Of a DNA stretch of 30,764 nucleotides, positions 1 through 9,860 are shown piece after piece; position 1 is the stretch's first letter; the number at the start of each line of letters is the position of its first letter. The notes beneath the pieces are model-generated. The model was given only the letters and a program-made list of their open reading frames with translations. It was not told the DNA's origin and did not search any database. The DNA comes from Isotricha intestinalis (taxonomy: Eukaryota > Ciliophora > Litostomatea > Vestibuliferida > Isotrichidae), in assembly GCA_023807065.1 (NCBI GenBank), contig JAJJLU010003798.1, positions 1 to 30,764 on the forward strand, written 5' to 3'. The position numbers were made by a program, and so were the translations under genes.

Positions 1-1
1 T

Positions 2-1063
2 AAATATTATTATGATTTAATCAATGAATATTTAAATGAAGTTTGGGAAAATTTAGAAAAATTAGGATATAATAATTATTTAAATGAAAATTATGATTTA
101 GAGCACTTAATTAATAATAAAGAAGAATTTGAAGAATCAATAATATTTAATTTTTTTGAATTAACAAATCTACAAATAAATAAATTAAGTTTATGTTTTA
201 AGATTGATAAAATATTTATAGATTATTTAAAGAAAAAAGATATTTTGATAAATATAAAAGAAATAAATATTTCTTTGTTTAATGTAAAACAATTTATTGA
301 ATTAAATATTATTTGTCCAAACACAGAAGAATTAAATTTATATATATATGAAGAAGATCCTGAAATTAATAAATATGAAATAAATAATATTTTTTCAAAT
401 ATTATTACTTTAAAATTATATATTTTTAAATCATTTGATTTAATAGATTTTATGGATAATAATAATAAGAAAATTAAAAATTTAGAAATTTATTATAAAT
501 GTGATGAATATATTAAATCACAATCAAAAATAATTTTAGAAAATATAAAGAATTTAAGAATTGAAGGAAATATATTTATTTATAATAATTTTAAATTTCC
601 AAATTTAGAATATTATTATTTAAATATAGAAAATATTGAAAATATTAAATTTGAAGGTAATGATGATTATGATTTAATAAATATATTTTTAATGAAAAAT
701 AAATTTATATTGAAAGATTTAATTAATATTCCAAATAAACTTAAAAATATAAAATATTTGAATATAAATGTAAAAAAAGATTCATTTATTTATGATAAGA
801 TTAAAAATTATTTTGAATTTAAATTATATGATAAATATTTAAATTGTGATTTATTAATTGATGAAAAGGAAATATCAAAATATAAAAAAATTAAAATAGA
901 AGGATTAAGTAAATTAAAAAAAGAAAAAAATAATAATAATATTAAAATAATAGAAGATAAAGATATAAATCTTTGTGGTATTAATTTAAATATTTATCAA
1001 AATGAATATTATATAAAAGATTATAAAAATATTAGATCAATATATTGTGAAGAGGAAATTTAA
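2..1063 (+). CDS. Leucine-rich-repeat-like protein, 5' partial
   Basis: The reading frame is open from base 2 with no start codon in sight, so the gene begins outside the window; at least 353 residues remain before TAA at 1061. The protein is rich in Leu, Ile and Asn and carries irregular leucine-rich segments such as TEELNLYI, IKNLEIYY, LEYYYLNIEN and IKYLNINVKK, spaced roughly like LRR beta-strands. No catalytic motif is visible. Further LRR-like coding sequence lies just downstream in broken frames (1064-1404), and a DUF285 relic follows it. The TAA at 1061 may therefore be a disabling stop in a longer gene rather than the natural end. An intron was considered to bridge the stop, but no GT..AG interval gave an open continuation. 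LRR assignment is from composition and spacing only; function unknown. Confidence 0.5.
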   Translation, partial: KYYYDLINEYLNEVWENLEKLGYNNYLNENYDLEHLINNKEEFEESIIFNFFELTNLQINKLSLCFKIDKIFIDYLKKKDILINIKEINISLFNVKQFIELNIICPNTEELNLYIYEEDPEINKYEINNIFSNIITLKLYIFKSFDLIDFMDNNNKKIKNLEIYYKCDEYIKSQSKIILENIKNLRIEGNIFIYNNFKFPNLEYYYLNIENIENIKFEGNDDYDLINIFLMKNKFILKDLINIPNKLKNIKYLNINVKKDSFIYDKIKNYFEFKLYDKYLNCDLLIDEKEISKYKKIKIEGLSKLKKEKNNNNIKIIEDKDINLCGINLNIYQNEYYIKDYKNIRSIYCEEEI

Positions 1064-1404
1064 TATTAATTTTATTTCAATTATAGAAGATGTAATAATA
1101 AAATTGGATTCATAAATTTAAAATACATAAATTTAACAACACATCCGATAATTTATTAAATATTTTATCTCAATTAATTAAAAATTCAAAAAATTTAAAA
1201 GGATTAATTTTAAGATTACACAATCAAAATATTTCCTATTATTTATCTTTAATTGAGGATTTAAAAAAATTAAAAATATTAAATATAATTGGAAATAACG
1301 ATGAAAATGAAGAAAATTTATTAAAAAATTATCCTAAATTAAAAGAGAGAAAATATTTTTTTGAAGAATTTAAAACAAATGAAAAAAAATATAAAATGCA
1401 TTAA
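1064..1404 (+). pseudogene. Decayed LRR segment (frameshifted)
   Basis: Frame 2, the same frame as the partial gene at 2-1063, reopens after two stops and encodes KIGFINLKYINLTT at about 1100-1141. Coding sense then passes to frame 1 from 1147, encoding DNLLNILSQLIKNSKNL and then KGLILRLHNQN, and ending at TAA 1402-1404. The LKYINL..., LKGLILRL... and LKKLKILNI... segments are LRR-like strands. Stops and a frame change within about 100 bases, and no 28-31 nt intron that repairs them, indicate decay of the 3' part of an LRR gene. A sequencing error could explain one shift but probably not the stops as well. Confidence 0.5.
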
Positions 1405-1766
1405 TAATATTAAAGATGTAAAAGCAGAAAATAAAATAATGAATTATAAAAAACAAGATTATAAAGATACTTATTTATATAAAAATAAAAAAGAAGAAAT
1501 TAAAAAATATATTGAAATATATTTAAATGATAAAAAAATAAATTTGGAATGTGATTTAAAAGAAACAAAAGAGTATAAAATATTAATTTAATTTCAAAGA
1601 CCTTTAAATAATATGAGGTATATGTTAGATAATTGTTCTTCTTTAACTTCTTTAAATTTATCTAATTTTAATACTAATAATGTTAATAATATGAGTAAAA
1701 TGTTCTATCATTTGTTCTTCTTTTACTTCTTTAAATACTAAAGATACAAGATCATTAAAAGAGTGA
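1361..1766 (+). pseudogene. DUF285 (BspA-like) gene relic with stop and frameshift
   Basis: The frame read through 1361-1591 contains IEIYLNDKKINLECDLKETK, which resembles the region just before the DUF285 repeats in the intact gene at 4725-7010 (IFVNDQKIDFCYKYKFQKEG). TAA at 1589-1591 sits where the intact relative has Leu, so a single TTA-to-TAA change suffices. The same frame continues as FQRPLNNMRYML and then DNCSSLTSLNLSNFNTNNV, a clear DUF285 repeat. At 1711-1713 an extra T shifts the frame; the next repeat resumes one base later as CSSFTSLNTKDTRSLKE and ends at TGA 1764-1766. There is no convincing ATG start. This is the 3' remnant of a paralogue of the neighbouring DUF285 gene. Confidence 0.75.
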
Positions 1767-2098
1767 AAAAATTAAATAAAATTATAAAATTTAAAAAAAA
1801 TCTTTGATTTTTTATAATTTTTTTATTTTTATTGTTTTTTTTAATTGTTTTTTGTTTGATTTTTTAATTTTGCTGAGCTTTTTTGAATATTTTTGTGATG
1901 TCAAAAATGAATATAAAAAGAAATATTTATACTTAATCTAATATTTTTCCTAAAAATATTTATATTAAATATTTAGATTTTAAATACCATTAAGAATATT
2001 CCAATTAATGACCTTAATTTCAATATATTAAAATTAATAAATTTTTAAAATAAAAATATTATTTTTTAAAAACATTGAAAAAAAATGTTATAGAAAAA
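1767..2098. other. Intergenic spacer upstream of CDPK
   Basis: AT-rich sequence with T-runs near 1800-1870 and no open frame with coding-like composition. It holds the promoter and 5' leader of the CDPK gene; no specific element can be named. Confidence 0.5.
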
Positions 2099-3520
2099 AT
2101 GACTGAGATCAAATTTAATAAAGAAAACTTTATATTTTCAGAAAAAGGTTCTTACACAAAAAAATATGAAAGAGGAGAATTAATAGGAAAAGGAGGATTT
2201 GGAAGTGTATTCATTGTTAAAAACAAAACAACAAATGTTGAATTAGCTTGTAAAAAAATAGCAAAATATAAAATAGAATCAAAAGAAGATTTACAAACTT
2301 TATATAAAGAAATATCATTATTATCTAAATTAGATCATCCAAACATATCAAAAATTTATGAAGCTTATGAAGATGAAGATGCAGTATATATTATAATGGA
2401 ATATTGCAAAGGAGGTGAATTATATAAAAAAATTATAGAATTATTAAATAAAGGAGAGTTATTAACAGAAGAAGCAATTGCTCAAATTTTTCATCAAATA
2501 ATGTCTGTAATAGCATATTGTCATAACCATGGAATTTGCCATAGAGATATTAAACCAGAAAATGTTTTATTTATTGAAAAAAATAATGATAAATTTGAAA
2601 ATAATATTAAAATAATTGATTTTGGGTTAAGTGTATATTTCAAAGGAGGAGAAAATAAAAAAATGAAATCTTCAGTTGGAACAATATATTATGCTGCACC
2701 TGAAGTTATTGATGGTAATTATAATGAAAAATGTGATATTTGGTCCTGTGGAATTTTATTATATACTTTACTTATTGGAAATTTACCTTTTGATGGAAGA
2801 AATCAAAAAGATATTGCAAAAAAAATCAAACAAATGAATGTTCCTTATACTGAAGATTTTAATTATATTTCAAAAGAAGCTAAAGATTTAATCCAAAAAA
2901 TGCTTTGTAAAGAAAGTGATAGAATTTCTGCACAAGAGGTTTTAAATCACCCTTGGTTTAATGTTACTTTAGAAAAAAAAAATGAAAATAAGTTTTTAAA
3001 TTTGAAAATAGATAATTTTATTAACTATGTAAATAAGAATAAATTTCAAAAAATGATTATTATGTATATTGCTTCAAGATTAACTCATGAAGAAATTCAA
3101 AATATGAAAAAAATTTTTAAAGATTTTGATTCTGATAATAATGGAAGTATTTCTTTAGATGAATTTAAAGATGGTTTACTTAAATTAAATAATGAAAATA
3201 AAGATAAAATTGATATTAATACAATATTTAATGAAATTGATACTGATAAAAATGGAGAAATTAGTTATACTGAATTATTAGCTTCAATTCTTGATCAAAA
3301 TAAATTGTTCCAAAAAAAAAAGTTATATGATGCTTTTATTGCTTTAGATAAAGATGGTACTGGAAAAATTAACAAAGGTGATTTAATAAAAATACTAAAA
3401 GAAGAAGAAAAAAGTAGTGATTCAATTATCCAATTAATAAATCAATTAGATAAAGATAAAGATGGAGGAATTGATTTCAGAGAATTTCTAAGTTTAATGG
3501 AATTTAAAGAAGAAAAATAA
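2099..3520 (+). CDS. Calcium-dependent protein kinase (CDPK)
   Basis: Ser/Thr kinase activated directly by calcium; 473 residues from the ATG at 2099, since the frame upstream contains only a non-ATG start. Kinase domain about residues 24-290: glycine loop GKGGFGSV (30-37), lysine in ACKKI (K52), catalytic HRDIKPEN (148-155), DFG (174-176), APE (200-202), CDIWSCGILLYTLL. A junction helix follows (about 310-340) and then four EF-hands with loops near 344-355 (DSDNNGSISLDE), 381-392 (DTDKNGEISYTE), 417-428 (DKDGTGKINKGD, Asp rather than Glu at position 12) and 451-462 (DKDKDGGIDFRE). All key kinase residues are present, so it should be active. The N-terminus is MTE, so there is no N-myristoylation glycine, and it is probably soluble. 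CDPKs occur in plants, apicomplexans and ciliates. Confidence 0.96.
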   Translation: MTEIKFNKENFIFSEKGSYTKKYERGELIGKGGFGSVFIVKNKTTNVELACKKIAKYKIESKEDLQTLYKEISLLSKLDHPNISKIYEAYEDEDAVYIIMEYCKGGELYKKIIELLNKGELLTEEAIAQIFHQIMSVIAYCHNHGICHRDIKPENVLFIEKNNDKFENNIKIIDFGLSVYFKGGENKKMKSSVGTIYYAAPEVIDGNYNEKCDIWSCGILLYTLLIGNLPFDGRNQKDIAKKIKQMNVPYTEDFNYISKEAKDLIQKMLCKESDRISAQEVLNHPWFNVTLEKKNENKFLNLKIDNFINYVNKNKFQKMIIMYIASRLTHEEIQNMKKIFKDFDSDNNGSISLDEFKDGLLKLNNENKDKIDINTIFNEIDTDKNGEISYTELLASILDQNKLFQKKKLYDAFIALDKDGTGKINKGDLIKILKEEEKSSDSIIQLINQLDKDKDGGIDFREFLSLMEFKEEK

Positions 3521-3678
3521 ATAACAATTATTGAAAAAATATTATTTAATGAAATAAAGAATTTTTTCCTTGAAAAAAATATCTGAACTATTTGAATTTC
3601 ATATATTTTCCTAAACTTAAACCAATTGAATTTTAATATATTATTTCTTTCAAATGAATAACATTATATTAACTTTAT

Positions 3679-3777
3679 ATTGATATAAAATCATACTTAT
3701 ATCAATAATATATGGATTAGAATCAATCAATTCTAATATTTAATAATAACCTACCTTTATTATCATATATTATTGAT
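3679..3777. repeat. Nested inverted repeats
   Basis: Three inverted repeats are stacked here. A 9-bp pair lies at 3679-3687 and 3698-3706. A perfect 14-bp pair lies at 3701-3714 (ATCAATAATATATG) and 3764-3777. Inside its loop is an 8-bp pair, 3716-3723 (ATTAGAAT) and 3730-3737. The first and second stems overlap, so they would be alternatives. At this AT content short palindromes arise by chance, and only the 14-bp pair is long enough to remark on. Confidence 0.4.
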
Positions 3778-4199
3778 GATAAAAATTTGTGACATTCTTA
3801 AAATTAAATTCTTTTCCCCTTAAATAAATGAGTATTTTTAAATTTCATTCATTTTTTTTAGTTCAATAATTAAGGAAATCAAAGAATTTTTTTAGTATTA
3901 TACTACAAAGAATATCAATAATAATAAAACAGATTTATGAGTATAATTTTGAAAGAAAAACCATTTTTAATAAATTATTAATAACATATTTCTAAACTGA
4001 ATTTATAATATATATATTTATTTTTTTTTGAGAATACCTTTAAGTTTTATTAACTACAACAATTTTATATCATTCATATACAAGAAATTATTACATATTC
4101 AAATTATGATAATAAATTCAACATTCTTATATTTTTTTCTTCTTCCATTATAATAATTATAATAAATCATCAGAAAAATTTAATTAAAAATAATTTATT

Positions 4200-4515
4200 T
4201 TATATTCCATCTTCATATTCATGATGAAGAATTGAAAGAAGCAAATCTTTTTTGATAAGGAAAAAAAAACAATAATTCTTACGTTTTATCAGAGTATTTT
4301 TCCTCTATGAATAATACCAATATTTTCTTCTTTATAATTTCCTTTAATTAATATTTTCTCTTTTCTTTTTTTATAACAATATAAAATTCTCCTTCAATAA
4401 CAAATAATAATGATGATGGGAAGGAAGTTTTGAATGAGGAGGAATTTCTTGTTTTCCAATTAAATATAATAAATATTTGTGTTCTATCCATAATTCATTT
4501 GTTCTTAATAATATT
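4200..4515 (-). pseudogene. Possible decayed gene, family unknown
   Basis: Reading the minus strand from about 4515 downward gives coding-looking pieces in changing frames: RTNELWIEHKYLLYLIGKQE then IPPHSKLPS; in another frame LLFVIEGEFYIVIKK; then EKILIKGNYKEENIGIIHRG; and finally KRKNYCFFFLIKKDLLLSIL then HHEYEDGI before TAA at 4200-4202. The mixed amino-acid use is unlike translated AT-rich spacer, and the pieces lie in order, which suggests a gene broken by several frameshifts. The VIEGEFYIVIKK piece resembles a strand pair of a cyclic-nucleotide-binding domain, but this is too weak to assign. An intron was considered near GTAAGAATT, but one splice does not restore the frame. Confidence 0.35.
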
Positions 4516-4724
4516 GTTGTTGTTGGTTTTTATTATGACAATTTAAATTTTTGAGTTAATTAATATTTATTCTCTATTTTTATAAAAATTCTAAAATTAT
4601 AATATAAATAGAAGTTAAGAAATTATTTTACAAATTTTAAATTTGCCTTAGTTCTTATTTCATAAATATTTATTAGATATAATATTTAATAATAATATAA
4701 ATAAAATGAACCTAAACTTTTTTT

Positions 4725-7010
4725 TTATTTTTTATTAAATAATTCCTCTATTTTTTTGTCTTGACATATAATATCACAATCTTTGTTTAATTTTAAAAAA
4801 ATATCTTTCATTGTTTTTATATTATCAAAATTAAATTTAATTAGATTTAACTTCTTTAAAGAAGTACATGAACAAAACATTTTATCTATATTCTCAACAT
4901 TATCAGTTTTAAAATTTGACAAATTTAAATTTTGTAAAGAAGAACATTCATTAAACATAATTCTCATATCAGTAACATTACTAGTATCAAAACTAGATAA
5001 ATCTACATTTTGTAATTTAGAACATTTATTAAACATTCCATACATATTCTTAACTTTGCTGGTATTAAAATTAGAAAGATTTAAAGAAGTTAAAGAGGAA
5101 CATTTATTGAACATACCACTCATATCAATTACTTTATTAGTATTAAAATTAGATAAATTTAAAGAAGTTAAAGAAGAACAATCAGAAAACATTGCATACA
5201 TAGTCTCAGCATTAATTGTATTTAATTGAGATAATTTTAGTGTTGCTAATTTTGAACATTTATTAAATATACCATTCAAATTGGTTATATAAGGTGTACT
5301 AAAATTACCTAAATCTAAATATTGTAAACCAGAACATTCTTGAAATATTGCTTCAATATTAGTAACATTAATTGCATTGTAGTGAGATAAATTTAAAGAA
5401 GTTATGTTAGAACATTTATTAAACAGACAACTCATATTTTTGATAGATCTTTTAAATAAAAATTTCACTCTGTTTTTTCCTTCTTTTTGAAATTTATATT
5501 TATAGCAAAAATCTATTTTTTGATCATTTACAAATATATCACATAAATCATCATTTATTTTATTTTCATTTGCCTCTATGAATTTATTACTTCTTCCTTC
5601 ATTTTTCGCTTTTTCTTCTAAAGTGTTTTTAACTTCCTCAGTTAAAAAATTTAAAATTTGGATTGGCTCTTCCATTATCTTTTTATTTATTTCATAATCA
5701 CATATAATATAATTATCTTTGATATTTAGAATATTTACATTTTTTTCAATTTTTGTTTTTTCACATAAAAATTCTAAACAATTAATATAATAACCTTTAA
5801 AATCATTAACTGAATCATTTTCATAAATTGAAATATTATTTTTACATAATTTCATTTTATTTATCAGTAATTCAATATTTTCTCTTGATTTTTTTAATTT
5901 GTTCATATTAACATCAATTGATTTTAATAAGTTTTCAATTTTCTTTAATTCTGAATCATTTAATCCAATTTGATGAAAAGGAATTACTTCATGATGAGCA
6001 GACGGATGATTATCTAAACAATTATCACAAATATTCATTTTACAATTTTTACAATAATAATTTACTTCTTCTTTTGGATGAAATTTACAAATAAAATTAA
6101 ATTTGGGAAGTCCTTTATTATCATTAAGAGTTATATGATTAAAATCTTTTGTGTTATTCTTTCTAATGAAATCTTTATTTTCTTCCTTGTTATCATTATA
6201 TTTTTCATTTTTTTTATTTTTGAATTTAAAAAAAGGATGATTAAAATATTCTTCCCATGAAATTCTTTCATTATTATTTTTTTTTAACATTTTATTCAAT
6301 AAATCATTTAATTCTTGATCTTCACTTAATTGGTTATTATTTTCATTAGATTCAATTATTTTAATTAATTCATATTGTGTTTTACCTTCATAAAGATATT
6401 TTTTAGTTAACATATAATAAATAATAATTCCTAAACTCCAAATATCACTTTTATTATTAGTCTCTTCACTTTTTATAAATTCTGGAGGTATCGCTAAATT
6501 AACCTCCTTACTTCTAGCATTTCCTTCAAAAAAAAGAATTGAGTCAAAATAACTTAATTTAACTACTACTTTGTTAATTTCTTCAAGATTAATTAATATA
6601 TTAGAAAGTTTAATACATGAATGATATTTATTATCTACTAATTTTTTAAAGCTTTTATTTAATTGGAATAAAATATCTCTAATTTCATCTATCGAAAATG
6701 GATCATTTCTTATTTTTAAATAACTTTCTAAATTAAAAGAACATAAATCCATTATTATATAAAATATATTTTCTTCTTTACAATTGAATGTTTCATTTAT
6801 TTTTATAATATTTTCTTCGTTTTCCATCAGTTCAATATGCTTTTTTAATTCTTTACTTTTTATTGTATATTTTTGTCTATTAAATTCTTTAATTGCAACA
6901 TATTTTCCTGTACTTTTATTTTTTGCCTCATAAACCACCGTGTAATTTCCTGTTCCTATTATTTTTTTTTCGCTGTATTGTTTCCAAAATTCATTTAACT
7001 TTGAATACAT
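4725..7010 (-). CDS. Pseudokinase / B-box / DUF285-repeat fusion protein
   Basis: 761 residues from the ATG at 7010. Residues about 14-262 are a protein-kinase fold: glycine loop GTGNYTVV, ATP lysine VAIK (K41), PPEF and SDIWSLGIIIYYML. The catalytic HRD is HSC (130-132) and DFG is YFD (154-156), so phosphotransfer is unlikely; it is probably a pseudokinase. Residues 308-340 form a B-box zinc finger (CKFH...CKNC...CDNC...H...HH), followed by a likely coiled coil (about 345-400). About 535-740 hold eight 25-residue DUF285 (BspA-like) repeats of the form MFNKCSSLTSLNLSNFNTSK. The role is probably scaffolding or ligand recognition by the repeats; this is inference. Its 3' end faces the CDPK spacer, and a decayed relative lies at 1361-1766. 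No signal peptide is visible. Confidence 0.85.
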   Translation of the reverse strand: MYSKLNEFWKQYSEKKIIGTGNYTVVYEAKNKSTGKYVAIKEFNRQKYTIKSKELKKHIELMENEENIIKINETFNCKEENIFYIIMDLCSFNLESYLKIRNDPFSIDEIRDILFQLNKSFKKLVDNKYHSCIKLSNILINLEEINKVVVKLSYFDSILFFEGNARSKEVNLAIPPEFIKSEETNNKSDIWSLGIIIYYMLTKKYLYEGKTQYELIKIIESNENNNQLSEDQELNDLLNKMLKKNNNERISWEEYFNHPFFKFKNKKNEKYNDNKEENKDFIRKNNTKDFNHITLNDNKGLPKFNFICKFHPKEEVNYYCKNCKMNICDNCLDNHPSAHHEVIPFHQIGLNDSELKKIENLLKSIDVNMNKLKKSRENIELLINKMKLCKNNISIYENDSVNDFKGYYINCLEFLCEKTKIEKNVNILNIKDNYIICDYEINKKIMEEPIQILNFLTEEVKNTLEEKAKNEGRSNKFIEANENKINDDLCDIFVNDQKIDFCYKYKFQKEGKNRVKFLFKRSIKNMSCLFNKCSNITSLNLSHYNAINVTNIEAIFQECSGLQYLDLGNFSTPYITNLNGIFNKCSKLATLKLSQLNTINAETMYAMFSDCSSLTSLNLSNFNTNKVIDMSGMFNKCSSLTSLNLSNFNTSKVKNMYGMFNKCSKLQNVDLSSFDTSNVTDMRIMFNECSSLQNLNLSNFKTDNVENIDKMFCSCTSLKKLNLIKFNFDNIKTMKDIFLKLNKDCDIICQDKKIEELFNKK
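4790..5440 (-). repeat. 75-bp tandem array encoding DUF285 repeats
   Basis: About eight copies of a 75-bp unit inside the fusion gene, encoding successive 25-residue repeats with CS.LTSLNLSNFNT cores. The two central copies (SDCSSLTSLNLSNFNTNKV and NKCSSLTSLNLSNFNTSKV) are nearly identical, which suggests recent unit duplication; the outer copies have diverged. Confidence 0.85.
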
Positions 7011-7503
7011 TTTTATCCTTTAAATTATTTGTTTTTCTTAATCATTAATAATTCTATCAATTAAATTAATTTATATTAAATTCAAAATAAAAAGACACAT
7101 ATAATTAAAAAAAGGGTGGTAAAGTTTAATATAATTTTCCTTCTCATTCATAAAATAAAGGACCAAACAATTCAATAATTTAATAAAACTAAATTTGTGA
7201 AATAGAAATTATTATCACTGAAATTAATTAAAAAAAATAATATAATTATATTTGGATTTTAAAATAAAAAAAAATTTGTTAATTTCATTTTTAATTGCTC
7301 AATATACAATAAGCTATTACATAATTTAATTTATTTAGAAAAAAATTATTTATACAACTCTTTTCTAATAATTAATTATAATATTATTTTTTAATTCTTA
7401 AAATTTTTCATTTATTTTCTCAAATAATTTATAATTTTATTTTTCCTTAAAATAAGACATATTAATTATATAAAAAAATATTAAATAATTTAGAGGAGAG
7501 AAA
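7011..7503. promoter_or_regulatory. Divergent promoter region, 493 bp
   Basis: Lies between the start codons of the minus-strand DUF285 fusion gene and the plus-strand ankyrin gene, so it should hold both promoters. It is AT-rich with no coding sequence. TATA-like strings are too frequent at this composition to single one out. Confidence 0.5.
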
Positions 7504-9860
7504 ATGTTTAATCATATTATAACTCTGTAAGTTTATTCAAAATAACTCAAATAGTCCAAGCCTACAATATTCATTAAGAGATAAAGCTGATTCATTAAAT
7601 AATAATAATTATACAGAGCAAAACTCATTATCAAATAATAATTCCAAATTTCTTACAAATAAAGATGAACCTTTTTTCAGAAGAATAAATTCATTAAAAG
7701 CAAAAAAAACAGGAAATAAAAATATTTTAAAACTAAAAAATTTACATTCTCAAATAAATGAAACTTATCAAGATAAAAATTATAAAGGAGCATTTTCAAA
7801 TGCATTTAATAAAGATAAAGAGAAACCAGTTGGTATTTTATTGACAAATTCCTCATCACTTTCCTATAATAATAATTCAACATTAATTAAATCCAATTTA
7901 TCAATAAGACGTAATTCATCTTCTTCTTATCATAAAAGAAATTTATCATGTCCTTTAAATTTATCTCAAGAATCTTTTATGAAAAGAAATAATACTTTTA
8001 GAACTGGTACTTTAAACACTTTTATTTCTACTACTGAAACTGATAGATTACAAGAAACTATTGATTATTTTTATCAAAATTCTCCTAAAAAAAAATATTT
8101 AAAAAAACAATTGTCTAAAATTTCAGAAAATCCTATTAATAAAAATATTAAAAGACATTTAAATAATTTAAATATTGATAATATAAGTAATTCTTTAATA
8201 ATAAATAAAGAATTTGGAAAGAGAAACAAAGAAAATGTTTTTGAAAAAAGATATTCTTATTTTATAAATAATATTGTTCCTTATAAAACATTTAAATTTA
8301 GGGTACATTCTGCAGTAAATCATAAGAGAAGTTTAACAAAACCAATTATTGATATAAAAAAATTAATAAATTATAATGAATTTGATTATTATAAAAGTTA
8401 TATAAGTGATAATCAAAGTAGTGAAAAGAAACAAATAAAAATTAAAGAAATTTGTAGTATTTTAATTGAAAGAAATAAAATAAGAGAACAACATATTCAA
8501 ATTCAAAATAATAAATTTATTTCTTTTTTTTCAATTGAGAGAGAAAATGAAATTAATGAGAAATGTAATAAACATAAAGATTCAATTATAAATTGTTGTA
8601 GTACAAAAATAAAAAAATTTCTAAGAAATATAAAATATGAAAAGAAATATGAAATAAAAAATTTTAAAAAAATGAAAAATGAAATATTGATAAATGAAAA
8701 AGAAAGAAGGCTATTAACAATAGTAACAAAATTTTACTATAAAAAACTAAAAATAGAGTTTGAAAAGGAAAGGACAAATATAGTTCATTTGAAATATGCA
8801 TATAAATTATCTAGTGTAAATTTTCCTATAATTTTAAACCCAAAAAATATATCAATAAAATTAGAAACAAATCTTCGAACAGATTTATTTGAAAATTTTA
8901 CAAAAACAAACAATGATTTAGCCAATAAATCAGAAACATTAAAAAATTCAAATACAAAAAAAAAATCTAATTCCAATATAGTATATAAAAAAATTTTCAG
9001 AAAAAATACTTCAACTTCAAATGTTTTTAGATTATCTTTGAAAGCTTTAAAATTTATAAATAATTTTGCAATAAAAGATGCTCATAAGGAAAAAAAAACT
9101 AGAGTTTATATACAATTTGTTAATAGAATTCAACAATTAATTCCTCAAAAGAAAAATAAATTGAAATTTTTTTTAAAAAACTCAACGTTTTTAAATTTAA
9201 AATCAAAATATGATATACAAAAAAAAAAAACTAATGTTGGAATAAAAGATAAATATGAAAAAAGTTTTTTGACAAAAGAATTTTTTTTAAGGAAAAAGGA
9301 AGTTAAAATAGATAGAAAATTTAAAAGACATTTAGCAATATTTAATATATCAGAATCATCATTAACTTTTGAAATGAAAAAAAATAAAATTTATTTAAAA
9401 AGTGAATCCTTAATAAATAATAAAGAACATACAATTCAAAAAACAATAGAAATAAAAACTCAAATTGAATCTGCATTTAAAAATGAATTAGAAAGATTAA
9501 TTTATTGTATAAAGGATTTAAATTTTTATCAATTTAAAAATATTTATGAACAATATTCTTTATCTCCAAATTTAATGGATAAACAAGGAAATACATTGTT
9601 ATCAATAGCAGTACAAGCAAATTGTTTTCAAATTTCAAATTATTTATTAAATTCAGGTGCAAATCCAAATATATCTAATGTAAAATATATTTTAATTTTG
9701 TTTTTAGATTAAAGGAAATTATCCTCTTCATTATGCCTTAGTTTATCATAATTTTGAAATTGCAGATATGTTAATTCAAAGAGGAGCTGATGAAAATGTA
9801 AGAAATATTAGAGGATTTAGCCCTTGGCAATGTTTGGATTCCACTATTAGTATTGTATAA
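7504..9860 (+). CDS. Ankyrin-repeat protein, three exons
   Basis: Exons 7504-7526, 7555-9679 and 9708-9860 join to a 766-residue protein. The first exon is only 23 bases (MFNHIIT plus two bases of Leu). Both introns are 28 nt, start with GTA and end in TAG, and removing them keeps the frame open. The long middle part is Lys/Asn/Ser-rich, with no recognised domain and possible coiled coils. The C-terminus carries about three ankyrin repeats: LMDKQGNTLLSIAVQANCFQ with LLNSGANPN, then GNYPLHYALVYHNFEIADML with IQRGADENV, then a partial GFSPWQCLD. The second intron falls between two repeats, and without splicing the ankyrin domain would be cut in half; this is strong support for it. Ankyrin repeats bind proteins; the partner is unknown. 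Confidence 0.85.
7527..7554 (+). other. Intron, 28 nt
   Basis: Begins GTAAGT and ends AAATAG. It interrupts a Leu codon after its second base. Splicing links the ATG at 7504 to the long open frame that otherwise has no ATG start. Confidence 0.85.
9680..9707 (+). other. Intron, 28 nt
   Basis: Begins GTAAAA and ends TTTTAG, between codons (phase 0). Unspliced translation would add a short hydrophobic tail and stop at 9712. Spliced, the ankyrin repeats continue for 50 residues to TAA at 9858-9860. Confidence 0.9.

Larger units (their letters stand above)
3521..4724. other. 1.2-kb spacer with palindromes and a gene relic
   Basis: The spacer lies between the 3' ends of the convergent CDPK and DUF285 genes. 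It contains a cluster of inverted repeats at 3679-3777 and broken coding sequence on the minus strand at about 4200-4515. The remainder is simple AT-rich DNA with no tRNA-like or strongly structured GC-richer block. Confidence 0.6.

Noticed and set aside
1035..1090. A 40-nt GTGAAG..ATAG intron rescuing the LRR gene
   Set aside because: Removing it leads at once to stops in the downstream sequence, and it differs in length and 5' end from the other introns.
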